A DNA stretch of 21,739 nucleotides from contig JABGQJ010000040.1 of assembly GCA_018648945.1 (NCBI GenBank), positions 1 through 21,739 on the forward strand. The letters are read 5' to 3'. Origin of the DNA: Victivallales bacterium (GTDB lineage: Bacteria; Verrucomicrobiota; Lentisphaeria; Oligosphaerales; Lenti-02). The translations under genes and the position numbers were made by a program. The notes below the pieces were generated by a model. The model saw only the letters and a list, made by a program, of their open reading frames with translations. It was not told the DNA's origin and ran no database searches. Positions 7,801 to 14,675 of the stretch are shown here, piece after piece; the first letter of the stretch is position 1, and each line of letters begins with the position of its first letter.

Positions 7801-8776
7801 ATTCGTCCATGTGCGCGAAGGCATGGCCGCCAGCGACGACCTCTATACCGATGGCTATACTGTGGCTGTTGGGCGCTTGCCTGCCCGCACCGCCGCCGAG
7901 CTTCGCACCGTCGTGACCAAGATCGTCGCCTTCCAGCCCGGTCGCCGCGTGGCGCTGCTCGCCGATGCCGACGATACGGACAACGGTTTGGACCGCTTCG
8001 CTGCGCTCCAGCGCGAACTGGCCGGCATCATGCCCAGCGACCTGATCGAGTCCTCCGGACGTTCCGGCAGTGCCGTTCGCGCCGATCTGATCGACGCCAT
8101 CCGGGGCGGCGACAAGCTGGTGGCCTATCAAGGACATGGCGGCACGGAGTACCTGGGCTACAACGGCAATCGCATCTTCGGCGTCGAGCACTGCACCCAA
8201 GTTCCCCCATCCGCTTGGCTGCTATCCACCTGCCTTACTGGCAGTTACATCGTCAACAACACCAGCGTTCCCATCCTCTCGCACAAGCTTCTGACCACGC
8301 CCGTGAATGGCGCGGTCAGCGCACTGTGCTCCACCCGGCACGGGGCTGCCTCCGTGGAGCACGAGATCGTCCGGCTCTCCCTCACCCGCATGGCCCAAGG
8401 CGGCGCCACCTGGGGAGACATTCTGCTACTCTTGAAGCGTGAACTGGGGGAGACGGAGACCGGGCAGATCTACACCCTCCTTGGCGATCCCGCCCTGCGC
8501 GCCGTGGATCTCGCCGATCCCCGCGAACTGGCGGTGCTGGCACCGAACGCGGGAGATCTGGTCGGGGGAGGAGGCAAGGTCACGGTTCGCTTCCGCCTCC
8601 TCGGCGAGGGGTGGGCTGGCGAGACGATGGAGGTGTGCTACCGGCGTGCCGCTGGCAATTGGGTCCGCATCACCACGGTGGAGACCAACGCAGACACCAC
8701 GGACTACGAAACCGAATGGACGCCCCCCGATGATGGACGAGACTACCAGGTCATGGTAAGGGAGGTGCAGCCATGA
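4835..8776 (+). CDS. Large secreted gingipain-like cysteine peptidase (family C25)
   Basis: A 1313-residue protein starting at the ATG at 4835 (GGAAGG at 4821-4826, 8-nt spacing); an ATG at 4829 and a TTG at 4712 are less likely. Residues 1-26 form a signal peptide ending VAGA-QN. Three similar beta-rich segments follow (about 43-165, 186-312 and 319-459), sharing a GEWxL or GSFRI-like strand and a ZxVGFGM- or VIAGMAL-like closing strand. An FN3-like domain covers about 470-560, and another beta domain about 690-820. The C25 catalytic region is about 900-1225: YQGHGG gives the catalytic His1101 and LLSTCLTGSY gives Cys1133, 32 residues apart (33 in gingipain R). VGRLPARTAAEL and LLGDPALR match further conserved segments. 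An Ig-like domain ends the protein, as in gingipains. It probably cleaves extracellular proteins. No sorting tail is evident, so surface retention is unproven. The next gene overlaps its stop codon. Confidence 0.9.
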   Translation: MFPQTAKLVWRGCLFTCLAWALVAGAQNAYDLPAGSDTTAAGSAASLVLGTWLDVTDGGGAFEASVTIPDGPTDVLVMASFSSHPTTAVNDTGEWRLTDGTTFSTEIHRSLVASATDYGIATVTWLFEGLGTGAHTFNLQHRTALGNGMHTEAATIVALPMVVSATPPRTNPALTNLDLNADADDMGAYEFTTTNAGGETVEKALGVDLEALVTLDRPGSMFVAASLNARPGASAALHTGEWDLQVDGMTITSTQRTMQAAGGNDRGAITLYGLAEGVTAATHSVTLISKSASTDPVINFNAVIAGMALTFDDDAVASTYFQLPAWEATGTGSQTATDPPGTAADIATESALDYAAGASVFLAASYNATTTGANVAQNGSFRIHASSGPTGYSSEAELRALSGSNDIGSGGNVGLAAGLAAGTYAFSLEATNEKTQANPIPDMDTNATLVGFGMGAAAAHDGTPARDLTSSLAAPESGGVLVNWQTGLESGVCSYHIMRREQGVWAKVGHVFAKAEPFRGAAYGYLDRAAVPDLLYDYRLDVVDNDGTTRNWAVGRIAAVATAKAVAQTSTETRATLVPKTAFAAPTRSTTTLTELAEQVASHATSTPTQTGTARQANIARTGLYQAPGTDSLYSVGQELPRLAGGLVFVRGLSDFYTDTNVLWAGNLSIDGRPGVIPDPPVTAIHGAQGLEGVYHVEEDSSFTVNDHLPPGPNWYFSRSFELKGGSICTVPVQIPAPRSGTARITVNVRATSTTSHDLGITINGTAIGQAIWHETGHYRIEASFASDLLDPGENVVQLQTDTAGSTKRLDYVEIQTPIDPALRDGDLLVRVAAGASGSLNVPGATHAVDATTFGGETALAITDGTVAGLSAGQLVFLTDTTRQPNWGSEQTLSLSGLRDANYVAVAPADMLAELGPLLTKRRGEGRRTASLTLQQAQDLFGGGLFGPAAIARLAQDISPTCLLLGAGTTYDYKHNDPTGNTPLGIPCGFVHVREGMAASDDLYTDGYTVAVGRLPARTAAELRTVVTKIVAFQPGRRVALLADADDTDNGLDRFAALQRELAGIMPSDLIESSGRSGSAVRADLIDAIRGGDKLVAYQGHGGTEYLGYNGNRIFGVEHCTQVPPSAWLLSTCLTGSYIVNNTSVPILSHKLLTTPVNGAVSALCSTRHGAASVEHEIVRLSLTRMAQGGATWGDILLLLKRELGETETGQIYTLLGDPALRAVDLADPRELAVLAPNAGDLVGGGGKVTVRFRLLGEGWAGETMEVCYRRAAGNWVRITTVETNADTTDYETEWTPPDDGRDYQVMVREVQP
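6073..6096 (+). repeat. Exact 12-bp tandem duplication inside the peptidase gene
   Basis: AGGACTGGCCGC occurs twice back to back (6073-6084 and 6085-6096), encoding GLAA-GLAA in the third beta segment. It keeps the frame and is probably a small slippage duplication. Confidence 0.75.
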
Positions 8777-9132
8777 TCAGCAGAGCCGCACAGCCCGCCA
8801 AGATGGATCACCCATACCGCAGAAGTGGCGTAACCCTCGTCCATGTGGGAGACTGCTACGCCCTGGTCGATGGGCGCCGCGAGCGCCTCTGGGTGCTGAA
8901 CCAGGACGGGGCCCACGTCTGGACCCGGCTGGGAACCGGCGAGATCCCGGATCCACAGTCGCAGGATTTCCTGTCGCAACTGGCCTGGGAGGGCCTGCTC
9001 CAGGAACCGCCCAATGCCGAGGGCGTGGAGCCGGTCGAACGCTCTGGCGCGCCCCCCGCCATTCTCGCCACATCTCCCCTCCAAGTAGCTGCTGGCAACT
9101 CCATTGATCCCTTCGCGGATCCTGGCTGGTAA
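8773..9132 (+). CDS. Small PqqD-like (RRE-fold) protein, translationally coupled to the C25 peptidase
   Basis: A 119-residue protein whose ATG overlaps the peptidase stop (ATGA), with GGGAGG at 8759-8764 as ribosome site, so the two are co-expressed. Residues about 16-78 resemble the PqqD winged-helix family: a beta pair (VTLVHVGDCYALVDGRRERL), the hallmark WVLNQDGAHVWTRL, then FLSQLAWEGLLQE. The usual middle helix between these parts is shortened. PqqD-fold proteins bind leader peptides of ribosomal peptides and hand them to modifying enzymes. No radical-SAM or other modifying enzyme is visible here. The last 40 residues form an extended tail ending SIDPFADPGW with no obvious structure. There is no signal peptide, so it should be cytoplasmic although its partner gene encodes an exported enzyme. 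The fold is a moderately confident reading; the function is unknown. Confidence 0.72.
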   Translation: MISRAAQPAKMDHPYRRSGVTLVHVGDCYALVDGRRERLWVLNQDGAHVWTRLGTGEIPDPQSQDFLSQLAWEGLLQEPPNAEGVEPVERSGAPPAILATSPLQVAAGNSIDPFADPGW

Positions 9133-9170
9133 CCCCGCCCAAGTAGCATCGCCCCTGTTGGCAGGATAGG

Positions 9171-9196
9171 CTACGGCGAAGCTTCGGCAACCGTAG
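9171..9196 (+). promoter_or_regulatory. Inverted repeat upstream of the M42 peptidase
   Basis: CTACGG (9171-9176) pairs with CCGTAG (9191-9196). The loop contains the self-complementary CGAAGCTTCG (9177-9186), so alternative pairings exist. It sits 38 bp after the PqqD-like stop and 17 bp before the GGGAG ribosome site of the next gene. No T-tract follows. It could end the peptidase/PqqD-like transcript or control the M42 gene. Confidence 0.4.
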
Positions 9197-9227
9197 TCAC
9201 GACGCCCTTGCCTGGGAGATGGCGACC

Positions 9228-10271
9228 ATGCGCGAACGGATCAAAGGCTGGCTGGAAGAACTGCTGCTCACCCACTCCCCAAGTGGTTTGGAGCGCGAGA
9301 TCGACGAGGTGATCCGGCGCGAACTTGCCACTCTCGAATGTCCGGTGGAGCAAGACCAAGCGGGCAATCTGGTCGTGCGGCTGGCTGGGCGCGATGCAGA
9401 TGCATCGCCGTTGCTGATCACCGCCCACAAAGACGAACTCGGCCTCATGGTCCGCAAGATCGACGAGGCGGGACGCATCTGGTTGGAAGCCATGGGTGGC
9501 TGCCGCCCGGCCAAATACGGCGAGGGCCCGTTCGATATCCTGACCCGCAGTGGCGTGGTACCGGGGGTGCTCTGCGTCGGCTCCACCCACTCCTCCGCCC
9601 TCTCCTCCCGCGTCCAAGCCAGCAAGGATGGCACGGGGAACTGGGATCTGCTCTACATCGACTGCGGCTGCGGCCGCAAGGACTTGCACGAACGCGGCGT
9701 GCGCGTCGGCGACCGCGCCGTCATCGGGCGCCACCGCAAGGCACCCCTGTTCCTCGACGACGATATCGTCTGCGGCTACGGGTTGGACGACAAAGGGGGC
9801 GTAGCCGTGCTTCTGGAGCTGATCCGTCGCTGGCAGGAGGAGCCCCCCTCACGCCCAATCTGGCTGGGATTCACCGCCAACGAGGAGCCAGGCTGCGCGG
9901 GTGGTCTCTACCTTTGCCGCAGCCTGGGAATCGACGAGTTCCTGGCCGTGGAAATCGCGCCGATGGCCGAGGAATACGAGGTGGTCTTCGACGGTCGCCC
10001 AGTGGTCCTGTTCAAGGACGGCATGCAGCCCTACGACGCGCAACTTTCCTGGCGTCTCGCCGACGCGATCGCGTCCCTGGGCATCGAGCCGCAACGCCAA
10101 CTGGTGCGCGCGTTTGGCAGCGAGCCGTCCGCCGCCGCCAAGGCCGGGGTCACCGCCAAGGCAGCCTGCATTGGCTTCGCCACCAGGAACACCCATGGCT
10201 ACGAGATGACCCGCCTCAGCGCGCTTGTGCGCACCGTGCAGGCCATCACCGCCTTCGTCGAGCTGCCGTAG
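9228..10271 (+). CDS. M42-family metallo-aminopeptidase (glutamyl aminopeptidase / TET-like)
   Basis: A 347-residue cytoplasmic protein, normal for the family, which removes N-terminal residues from short peptides using two metal ions in a large tetrahedral assembly. The start at 9228 has GGGAG (9214-9218) at 9-nt spacing; an in-frame ATG at 9219 touches that site and is less likely. Visible active-site elements are TAHKDELGLMV (His67, Asp69), GLDDKGG (Asp187, Asp188), ANEEPGCAG (Glu219, Glu220) and RNTHGYEM (His323). Where M42 enzymes usually have Asp in the VD segment, this one has AVEIAP (Glu242), a conservative change. It follows the PqqD-like gene by 95 bp and may degrade peptide products, but it could have its own promoter. 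Assignment to the family is firm; peptide preference is unknown. Confidence 0.9.
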   Translation: MRERIKGWLEELLLTHSPSGLEREIDEVIRRELATLECPVEQDQAGNLVVRLAGRDADASPLLITAHKDELGLMVRKIDEAGRIWLEAMGGCRPAKYGEGPFDILTRSGVVPGVLCVGSTHSSALSSRVQASKDGTGNWDLLYIDCGCGRKDLHERGVRVGDRAVIGRHRKAPLFLDDDIVCGYGLDDKGGVAVLLELIRRWQEEPPSRPIWLGFTANEEPGCAGGLYLCRSLGIDEFLAVEIAPMAEEYEVVFDGRPVVLFKDGMQPYDAQLSWRLADAIASLGIEPQRQLVRAFGSEPSAAAKAGVTAKAACIGFATRNTHGYEMTRLSALVRTVQAITAFVELP

Positions 10272-10291
10272 AGCCTATGCGTCCGGGCCAC

Positions 10292-10313
10292 TTCCCATTC
10301 CCATTCCCATTCC
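10292..10313. repeat. Hexanucleotide tandem repeat (TTCCCA, about 3.7 copies)
   Basis: TTCCCA is repeated three times and followed by TTCC, immediately before a heptamer array. It lies between the converging M42 and URO-D-like genes, 20 bp after the M42 stop. Confidence 0.8.
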
Positions 10314-10341
10314 GACTCCTGACTCCTGAGTCCTGACTCCT
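10314..10341. repeat. Heptanucleotide tandem repeat (GACTCCT x4)
   Basis: Four contiguous 7-mers: GACTCCT, GACTCCT, GAGTCCT, GACTCCT. The single C-to-G change in the third copy creates a palindrome GACTC-CT-GAGTC (10321-10332). The array ends 7 bp before the stop of the URO-D-like gene, in the 77-bp convergent gap. Confidence 0.85.
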
Positions 10342-10348
10342 CCCCCCC

Positions 10349-11437
10349 CTACCCGTCGTAGGTGCCGAGCCGCAATCCCTCGTCCACGAAGAAGCGGTAG
10401 GTCTCGTACTCGGTCGTCGTGGGGATGGAATGGTCCGAGTGCAGGATGTAGCCGGAGTTCTCCTTGAGAATCGGGATCTTCTCGGCCAGCTCGGCCCGGA
10501 TGGCATCGATGTCGTTGGCCACCAGATTGGTGGCGTCCATGCCGCCGAAGAGGACCAGCTGGTCCCCGAAGTCGCGCTTGATGCGGAGCGGGTCCATGCC
10601 AGCCTTCACTTCCATGACCTGGAGGCAGTCGATCCCGGCCTCGACCATGCCCGGCAGCAGGGGCTCGATGAACCCACAGGAATGCATGATGACTTTGAGC
10701 CCGAGGGAGTGGCAGTAATCGATGGTCTTCTTGTGTCCCGGCAGGAGGATCTCCTGGTACATGGCGGGGCTCATGAACGGGCGGAACTTGAAGCCCATGT
10801 CCTCGTAGAACCAGATGCCGTCCGGCTTGCCTTCTTGGGCAAAGAGGATCTCCATCAGGGCAATGGTTAGGTCGGCATAGGTATTCACCATGTCCTTGAC
10901 CCAGCCCGGGTCCATGGCCATGCCCATCAGCATATACTCGTGCCCGCACACCGGGTGCATCTGCTCGAAGACATTCACCCCGCCCCAGCAGAAGAACCGC
11001 TGCTTGTCCGCCGCTGCCTTCTTGGCATTGCGGTAAGCCTCGAAGTTGATGCGCCGGGGCTCGGGCTTCAGGAGCGGTTTGATGCGTTCGTCCCACGCCG
11101 CGCGTTCCATGACCTCGAATGCCACGTGTTCCGGCGTGGAGGCATGGAGCTTATGGGTGCGCAAGGTTGCGTAGTTGCCGTTCTTGACCAGACGCGTCTC
11201 CTCGTCCTCCTCCAGCGTCTCCGGCACGAAGTCGAGATCCGCCGTACAGTTGAAGACCCAACTTGTGGCGATGTCGAAGCCGAAGTGGGTCGGCAGATCC
11301 TGGCCCGGCTGGATCTTGCCGTCCTCCTGCCACTTCTTCAGGGTGTCGCCCCAGAAGTGCTCGAACAGGCCGATGCGATCCACGGGCCGACGGTTCAGGA
11401 TGTTGTCGATACGCTCGATGCTGGTCAATGGCTGCAT
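10349..11437 (-). CDS. Uroporphyrinogen decarboxylase (URO-D) family protein, MtaA-like rather than HemE
   Basis: A 362-residue protein with the URO-D TIM-barrel pattern, starting at the ATG at 11437, which has GGAAGG 9 nt upstream. Key segments are the opening TSIERIDNILNRRPVDRIGLFEHFWGD-type motif, GIWFYEDMGFK (about 207-217), MHSCGFIEPLLPGMVEAGIDCLQ (251-273), and LFGGMDA (about 296-302). His252 and Cys254 in HSC, with Cys271 nearby, recall the zinc ligands of corrinoid methyltransferases (MtaA type); the usual third ligand position is not certain. The protein is therefore more likely a methyl-transfer or catabolic-cluster member than a haem enzyme. In Planctomycetes-type genomes many such paralogues sit in carbohydrate clusters with unknown roles. 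It lies 79 bp downstream of the GH-like gene on the same strand, so an operon is likely. Confidence 0.87.
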   Translation of the reverse strand: MQPLTSIERIDNILNRRPVDRIGLFEHFWGDTLKKWQEDGKIQPGQDLPTHFGFDIATSWVFNCTADLDFVPETLEEDEETRLVKNGNYATLRTHKLHASTPEHVAFEVMERAAWDERIKPLLKPEPRRINFEAYRNAKKAAADKQRFFCWGGVNVFEQMHPVCGHEYMLMGMAMDPGWVKDMVNTYADLTIALMEILFAQEGKPDGIWFYEDMGFKFRPFMSPAMYQEILLPGHKKTIDYCHSLGLKVIMHSCGFIEPLLPGMVEAGIDCLQVMEVKAGMDPLRIKRDFGDQLVLFGGMDATNLVANDIDAIRAELAEKIPILKENSGYILHSDHSIPTTTEYETYRFFVDEGLRLGTYDG

Positions 11438-11516
11438 AGTGGGGGACCTTCCGGATAGATGTTTGCGGGCATCGGGGGCGTACCTTACCCGCCGAATCGA
11501 CGATGGGAAGCCAAGG

Positions 11517-13055
11517 CTATGGCTCCAAAAGCAATTCCACCCACACGACCTTCTCTGCTTCGCTGCCGGGCTGAGGGGTAAGGCGGATCGTGTTGTGCCC
11601 AGCCACCAAAGCGCTCAGCGGGACCAGGAACTGCAGGCCTCGCCTGCTGGCGCCTCCCAGCTTCGCAGGACTCGGGAGGTCCATTGTAGACTGCGTCTCC
11701 TTGCCGTTCACGGTCGCACGGAATGCTGCACCGTCGAGTGTCTGACTCCCCCCCAGACCGGCAATCACCCATGCCTTCCCCCGGGTCGGCACGGGACCGA
11801 TGTGGACCCGGCAGGAGCCACCGTCCTTGCCCGTAATGGGCAGTGCCACGTCCCTGGGGAAGCCGGCGGGCACGGTGTCGCGGAAGCAGACGGGATGGCG
11901 TCGGACCCCAGCAAGAGCCACAGCCTGAGAGAGGCCCCGCTTGACCAGCGTCTGGTAGGCGGAGGCAGGAACCGGGCGAGTGCCGCTGTCCATCCAGTTG
12001 AACAGGTACATGCCGGTGGCTCCCCGCTGCCAGCCTGACGCAGCGAAGCCAGCCAGTGAGGCCAGGTCGTTCGCCACTGGTTTGCCGCTGGGCCAAGGGC
12101 GAGCGTTGTGCTCGATGCCGGGGGTGACCCGGACGTCCGCTTTGCCCAATCGCTCCGTCCACAGCTCGACGGGAATGTCGAAATCCGTACTGGTCCAGAA
12201 GGGGCATGGCACCAGCCAGTCCACCAGATCTTCCTTCGCCCAGGTCACGCCATCCATGCCGAGCCCCAGCGCCGCATCGGGATGGGCGGGCACGCGGACG
12301 GCGAGCAGAATGGGATGCCCGCGTTTCTTCGACCACTCCTGCACCAGTGCCCTCACCTCACGCACGAACTCCGTAAGCAGTGGCGCCTCGGCCTGTTCCT
12401 TGCCGGGCGTCAAATGGTGTCCGAAGCGCATCCAGTCCAGCTCCAGGCCGTCGGGATCGTAGCGTTCGAGCAGTTCCTTCACAAAGGCCATCTGGTACTC
12501 CCGGACCTCCTTGTGGGCATAGTTCAGCGCCCAATTGGTCCAGGCTCCCCCCTTGTTGTTCGGCACCCGCCAGAGCTCGGGGTGTTTGCGCCAGAAGGTG
12601 TCGTGCATATAGCTGTCGGGCTTGGGCACATCATGCAGATCGTTCATGCGCATGCTGACCCACGGTGAGATGCCCTTCTCGCGGGCCCGCGCAATCCACA
12701 CCACATAGGGATCGAGTCCCTTCTCGTGCAACAGCTTGGCATTGGCAGGCCAGCGCCCCGGGGAAGGCTTGCCCTTGACCGGATCCCAGATGGCATCCCG
12801 CACCTTACTGCGAACGTTGGCACGCATGGCGTTGGTGCAGAGAAACAGGTGCGTCACTGCCGAATCGGCATACTGATCCACAAACTGGTGCAACCCAGCC
12901 AGATTCATCTGCTCAGGCAGACGACTCCCGAAGAAGTGGCTGTTGTCCTCGTTCACCACCAACACCGGACGCTCGCCCCCTTGTCCTCGGGCAGCAACGC
13001 CCATCCCAGTGAGAAGAACACCGGTCAGAATCACCAATCTGCGTCCTGTCATCAT
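11517..13055 (-). CDS. Secreted glycoside-hydrolase-like protein (GH10-like/GHL family TIM barrel) with C-terminal beta domain
   Basis: A 512-residue protein. The ATG at 13055 is chosen because AGGAG (13063-13067) is 7 nt upstream and the signal peptide begins there (RRLVILTGVLLTGMGVAARG); an in-frame start at 13130 would bury it. Residues about 30-390 look like a TIM barrel of the putative glycosyl-hydrolase GHL/DUF187 type: PWVSMRMNDLHD (131-142), then YDPDGLELDWMRFGHHL (199-215), where Glu205 and Asp207 are candidate acidic residues, and VDWLVPCPFW further on. About 400-512 is a beta-sandwich-like tail (VIAGLGGSQTL, VNGKE, LVAGHNTIRLTP) resembling carbohydrate-binding modules. It probably acts outside the cell on an oligosaccharide or its breakdown products. 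The substrate is not readable, and the catalytic residues are a suggestion only. It is divergent from a sulfatase across 165 bp that includes a short palindrome GTTCG-G-CGAAC (13147-13157); no convincing promoter was found there. Confidence 0.82.
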   Translation of the reverse strand: MMTGRRLVILTGVLLTGMGVAARGQGGERPVLVVNEDNSHFFGSRLPEQMNLAGLHQFVDQYADSAVTHLFLCTNAMRANVRSKVRDAIWDPVKGKPSPGRWPANAKLLHEKGLDPYVVWIARAREKGISPWVSMRMNDLHDVPKPDSYMHDTFWRKHPELWRVPNNKGGAWTNWALNYAHKEVREYQMAFVKELLERYDPDGLELDWMRFGHHLTPGKEQAEAPLLTEFVREVRALVQEWSKKRGHPILLAVRVPAHPDAALGLGMDGVTWAKEDLVDWLVPCPFWTSTDFDIPVELWTERLGKADVRVTPGIEHNARPWPSGKPVANDLASLAGFAASGWQRGATGMYLFNWMDSGTRPVPASAYQTLVKRGLSQAVALAGVRRHPVCFRDTVPAGFPRDVALPITGKDGGSCRVHIGPVPTRGKAWVIAGLGGSQTLDGAAFRATVNGKETQSTMDLPSPAKLGGASRRGLQFLVPLSALVAGHNTIRLTPQPGSEAEKVVWVELLLEP

Positions 13056-13220
13056 CACCACGCTCCTGCTGGGTTCGGTTCTTGGGCCCGACACCCACAT
13101 ACCTTGCCGCTGCCCGACCCGCTTGTCCACACCGGCCAGACAACGCGTTCGGCGAACTTGATCCGGCGGGGCCAGTGACTACCTTCACCATATCTCCCCA
13201 CACACCGAGGAATCGCGCCG

Positions 13221-14645
13221 ATGACCAGCCCAACCAGTGCCCGCCCGAACATCCTCTTCATCGTGGTTGACGACCTGCGTTGCCAGCTTGGTTGCTACGG
13301 TATGCCGCACGTCATCTCCCCCAATATCGACGCCCTGGCCGCCGATGGCCTGCTCTGTGAGCGGGCCTACTGCCAGCAGGCCATTTGCGCACCCTCGCGA
13401 GCCAGCGTGCTGACCGGCTGCCGCCCGGATAGCACCACGATCTACGACCTCAAGACCCCAGTGCGTTCGGCGATGCCGGATGTGCTCACCCTCCCCGAGT
13501 TCTTCAAACAGAACGGCTACGAGACCATCTCCGTCGGCAAGGTCTACCACCACCGCGACGACGACCTCCAGGGCTGGTGCGCACCACCGTTCGTCTCCAA
13601 GGGCGATTGGCAAGGACGGGGCTATCTCACCGACGAAGCCATCGAGGAGATGAAAGAGAATACGGCAGTCAACCGGGCACGAGGGGACACGCGAGTTGGC
13701 GTCGGTCCGGCATTCGAAGCCGCTGACGTGGATGATGAAGGCTACCACGACGGCCTCGACGCCAGCGCCGCGATCCGTGAACTGAACCGCCTCCACGCCA
13801 GTGACCAGCCCTTCTTCCTGGGTCTGGGATTCCACAAGCCCCATCTGCCCTTCAACGCCCCCAAGCGCTATTGGGACATGTACGACCGTGATGCCCTCCC
13901 CCTGGCCGAGAACCCCTTCGCTCCCGAGGGCGCCAACAAGTTCTCCCTGCACAACTTCGGAGAACTGCGCGGCTACTTCGGCATCCCCAAGGAAGGCCCA
14001 GTGCCCGAGCCCCTGGCTCGCCAGCTGATCCATGGCTACTGCGCCTGCGTGACCTACATGGATGCCCAGCTCGGCCGCGTGATGGCAGAGCTGGAACGCC
14101 TCGGGTTGCGCGAGAACACCGTCGTCATCTTCTGGGGAGACCATGGCTGGAAACTCGGCGAACACGCTTGCTGGTGCAAGCACACCAACTTCGAGATCGA
14201 TACTCAGGCCCCGCTGATCCTCAGTACGCCCGGAACCATCGGCAAGGCACTACGCACCCCGGCGCTGATCGAGTTCGTGGACATGTATCCCACCTTGGCG
14301 GACCTTGCGGGCCTGCCCATCCCGGCCCACTGCGAGGGCACCAGCTTTGCCCCCTTGCTGACCGACCCCGCCCAGCCCTGGAAACGCGCCGCCTTCAGCC
14401 AGTATCCACGAGGCGGGGGCGTCATGGGCTACACCATCCGCACCGACCGCTACCGCTACACCGAATGGCTCCAGCGCAGTTCCAGCGAGATCCTGGCCCG
14501 CGAACTCTACGACCACGAAACCGATCCCCAGGAGAACACCAACGCCGCCACCGACGACGGGAACACTGCCACCATGGCCCAGCTCCACGACATCCTTGCC
14601 GCCGGCTGGCAAGCTGCGGGACCAGCTGCCCCAGCCCAGGGGTAG
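13221..14645 (+). CDS. Sulfatase, iduronate-2-sulfatase-like (S1_7-type)
   Basis: A 474-residue sulfatase with GAGGA (13207-13211) at 9-nt spacing. The opening PNILFIVVDDLR supplies metal-binding Asp17 and Asp18. CAPSRASVLTG carries Cys56, the formylglycine precursor, and is followed by RPDSTTIYDL, a run typical of iduronate-2-sulfatase relatives. VGKVYHH supplies Lys107 and His110, GFHKPHLPF supplies Lys206 and His208, and WGDHGWKLGEH supplies Asp307 and His308, with Lys320 in the following segment. All key residues are present, so it should be active if the Cys is matured. No signal peptide is visible. It lies divergently from the GH-like gene and convergently with the FGE-like gene. It probably removes sulfate from uronic-acid or other sugar residues. 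Subfamily placement is by motif only. Confidence 0.94.
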   Translation: MTSPTSARPNILFIVVDDLRCQLGCYGMPHVISPNIDALAADGLLCERAYCQQAICAPSRASVLTGCRPDSTTIYDLKTPVRSAMPDVLTLPEFFKQNGYETISVGKVYHHRDDDLQGWCAPPFVSKGDWQGRGYLTDEAIEEMKENTAVNRARGDTRVGVGPAFEAADVDDEGYHDGLDASAAIRELNRLHASDQPFFLGLGFHKPHLPFNAPKRYWDMYDRDALPLAENPFAPEGANKFSLHNFGELRGYFGIPKEGPVPEPLARQLIHGYCACVTYMDAQLGRVMAELERLGLRENTVVIFWGDHGWKLGEHACWCKHTNFEIDTQAPLILSTPGTIGKALRTPALIEFVDMYPTLADLAGLPIPAHCEGTSFAPLLTDPAQPWKRAAFSQYPRGGGVMGYTIRTDRYRYTEWLQRSSSEILARELYDHETDPQENTNAATDDGNTATMAQLHDILAAGWQAAGPAAPAQG

Positions 14646-14652
14646 CCAGAAC

Positions 14653-14670
14653 GCCCCGGCCTGGGGGGGG
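14653..14670. terminator. Possible bidirectional terminator between convergent genes
   Basis: GCCCC (14653-14657) pairs with GGGGC (14666-14670) around GGCCTGGG, in the 30-bp gap between the sulfatase and the FGE-like gene. A further CCCAGG in the sulfatase end could pair with CCTGGG here. There is no T-tract on either strand, so this is only a candidate. Confidence 0.3.
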
Positions 14671-14675
14671 CAAGG

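Noticed and set aside
10292..10341. CRISPR-like array
   Set aside because: Units are 6-7 bp with no spacers, so this is a simple tandem repeat.
10349..11437. Calling this protein HemE (haem biosynthesis)
   Set aside because: It has an HSCG motif typical of methyltransferase-type relatives and sits in a carbohydrate cluster, not with haem genes.
13185..14183. Minus-strand open frame (332 codons) across the second sulfatase
   Set aside because: Antisense shadow of a sulfatase with a complete CAPSR active site.
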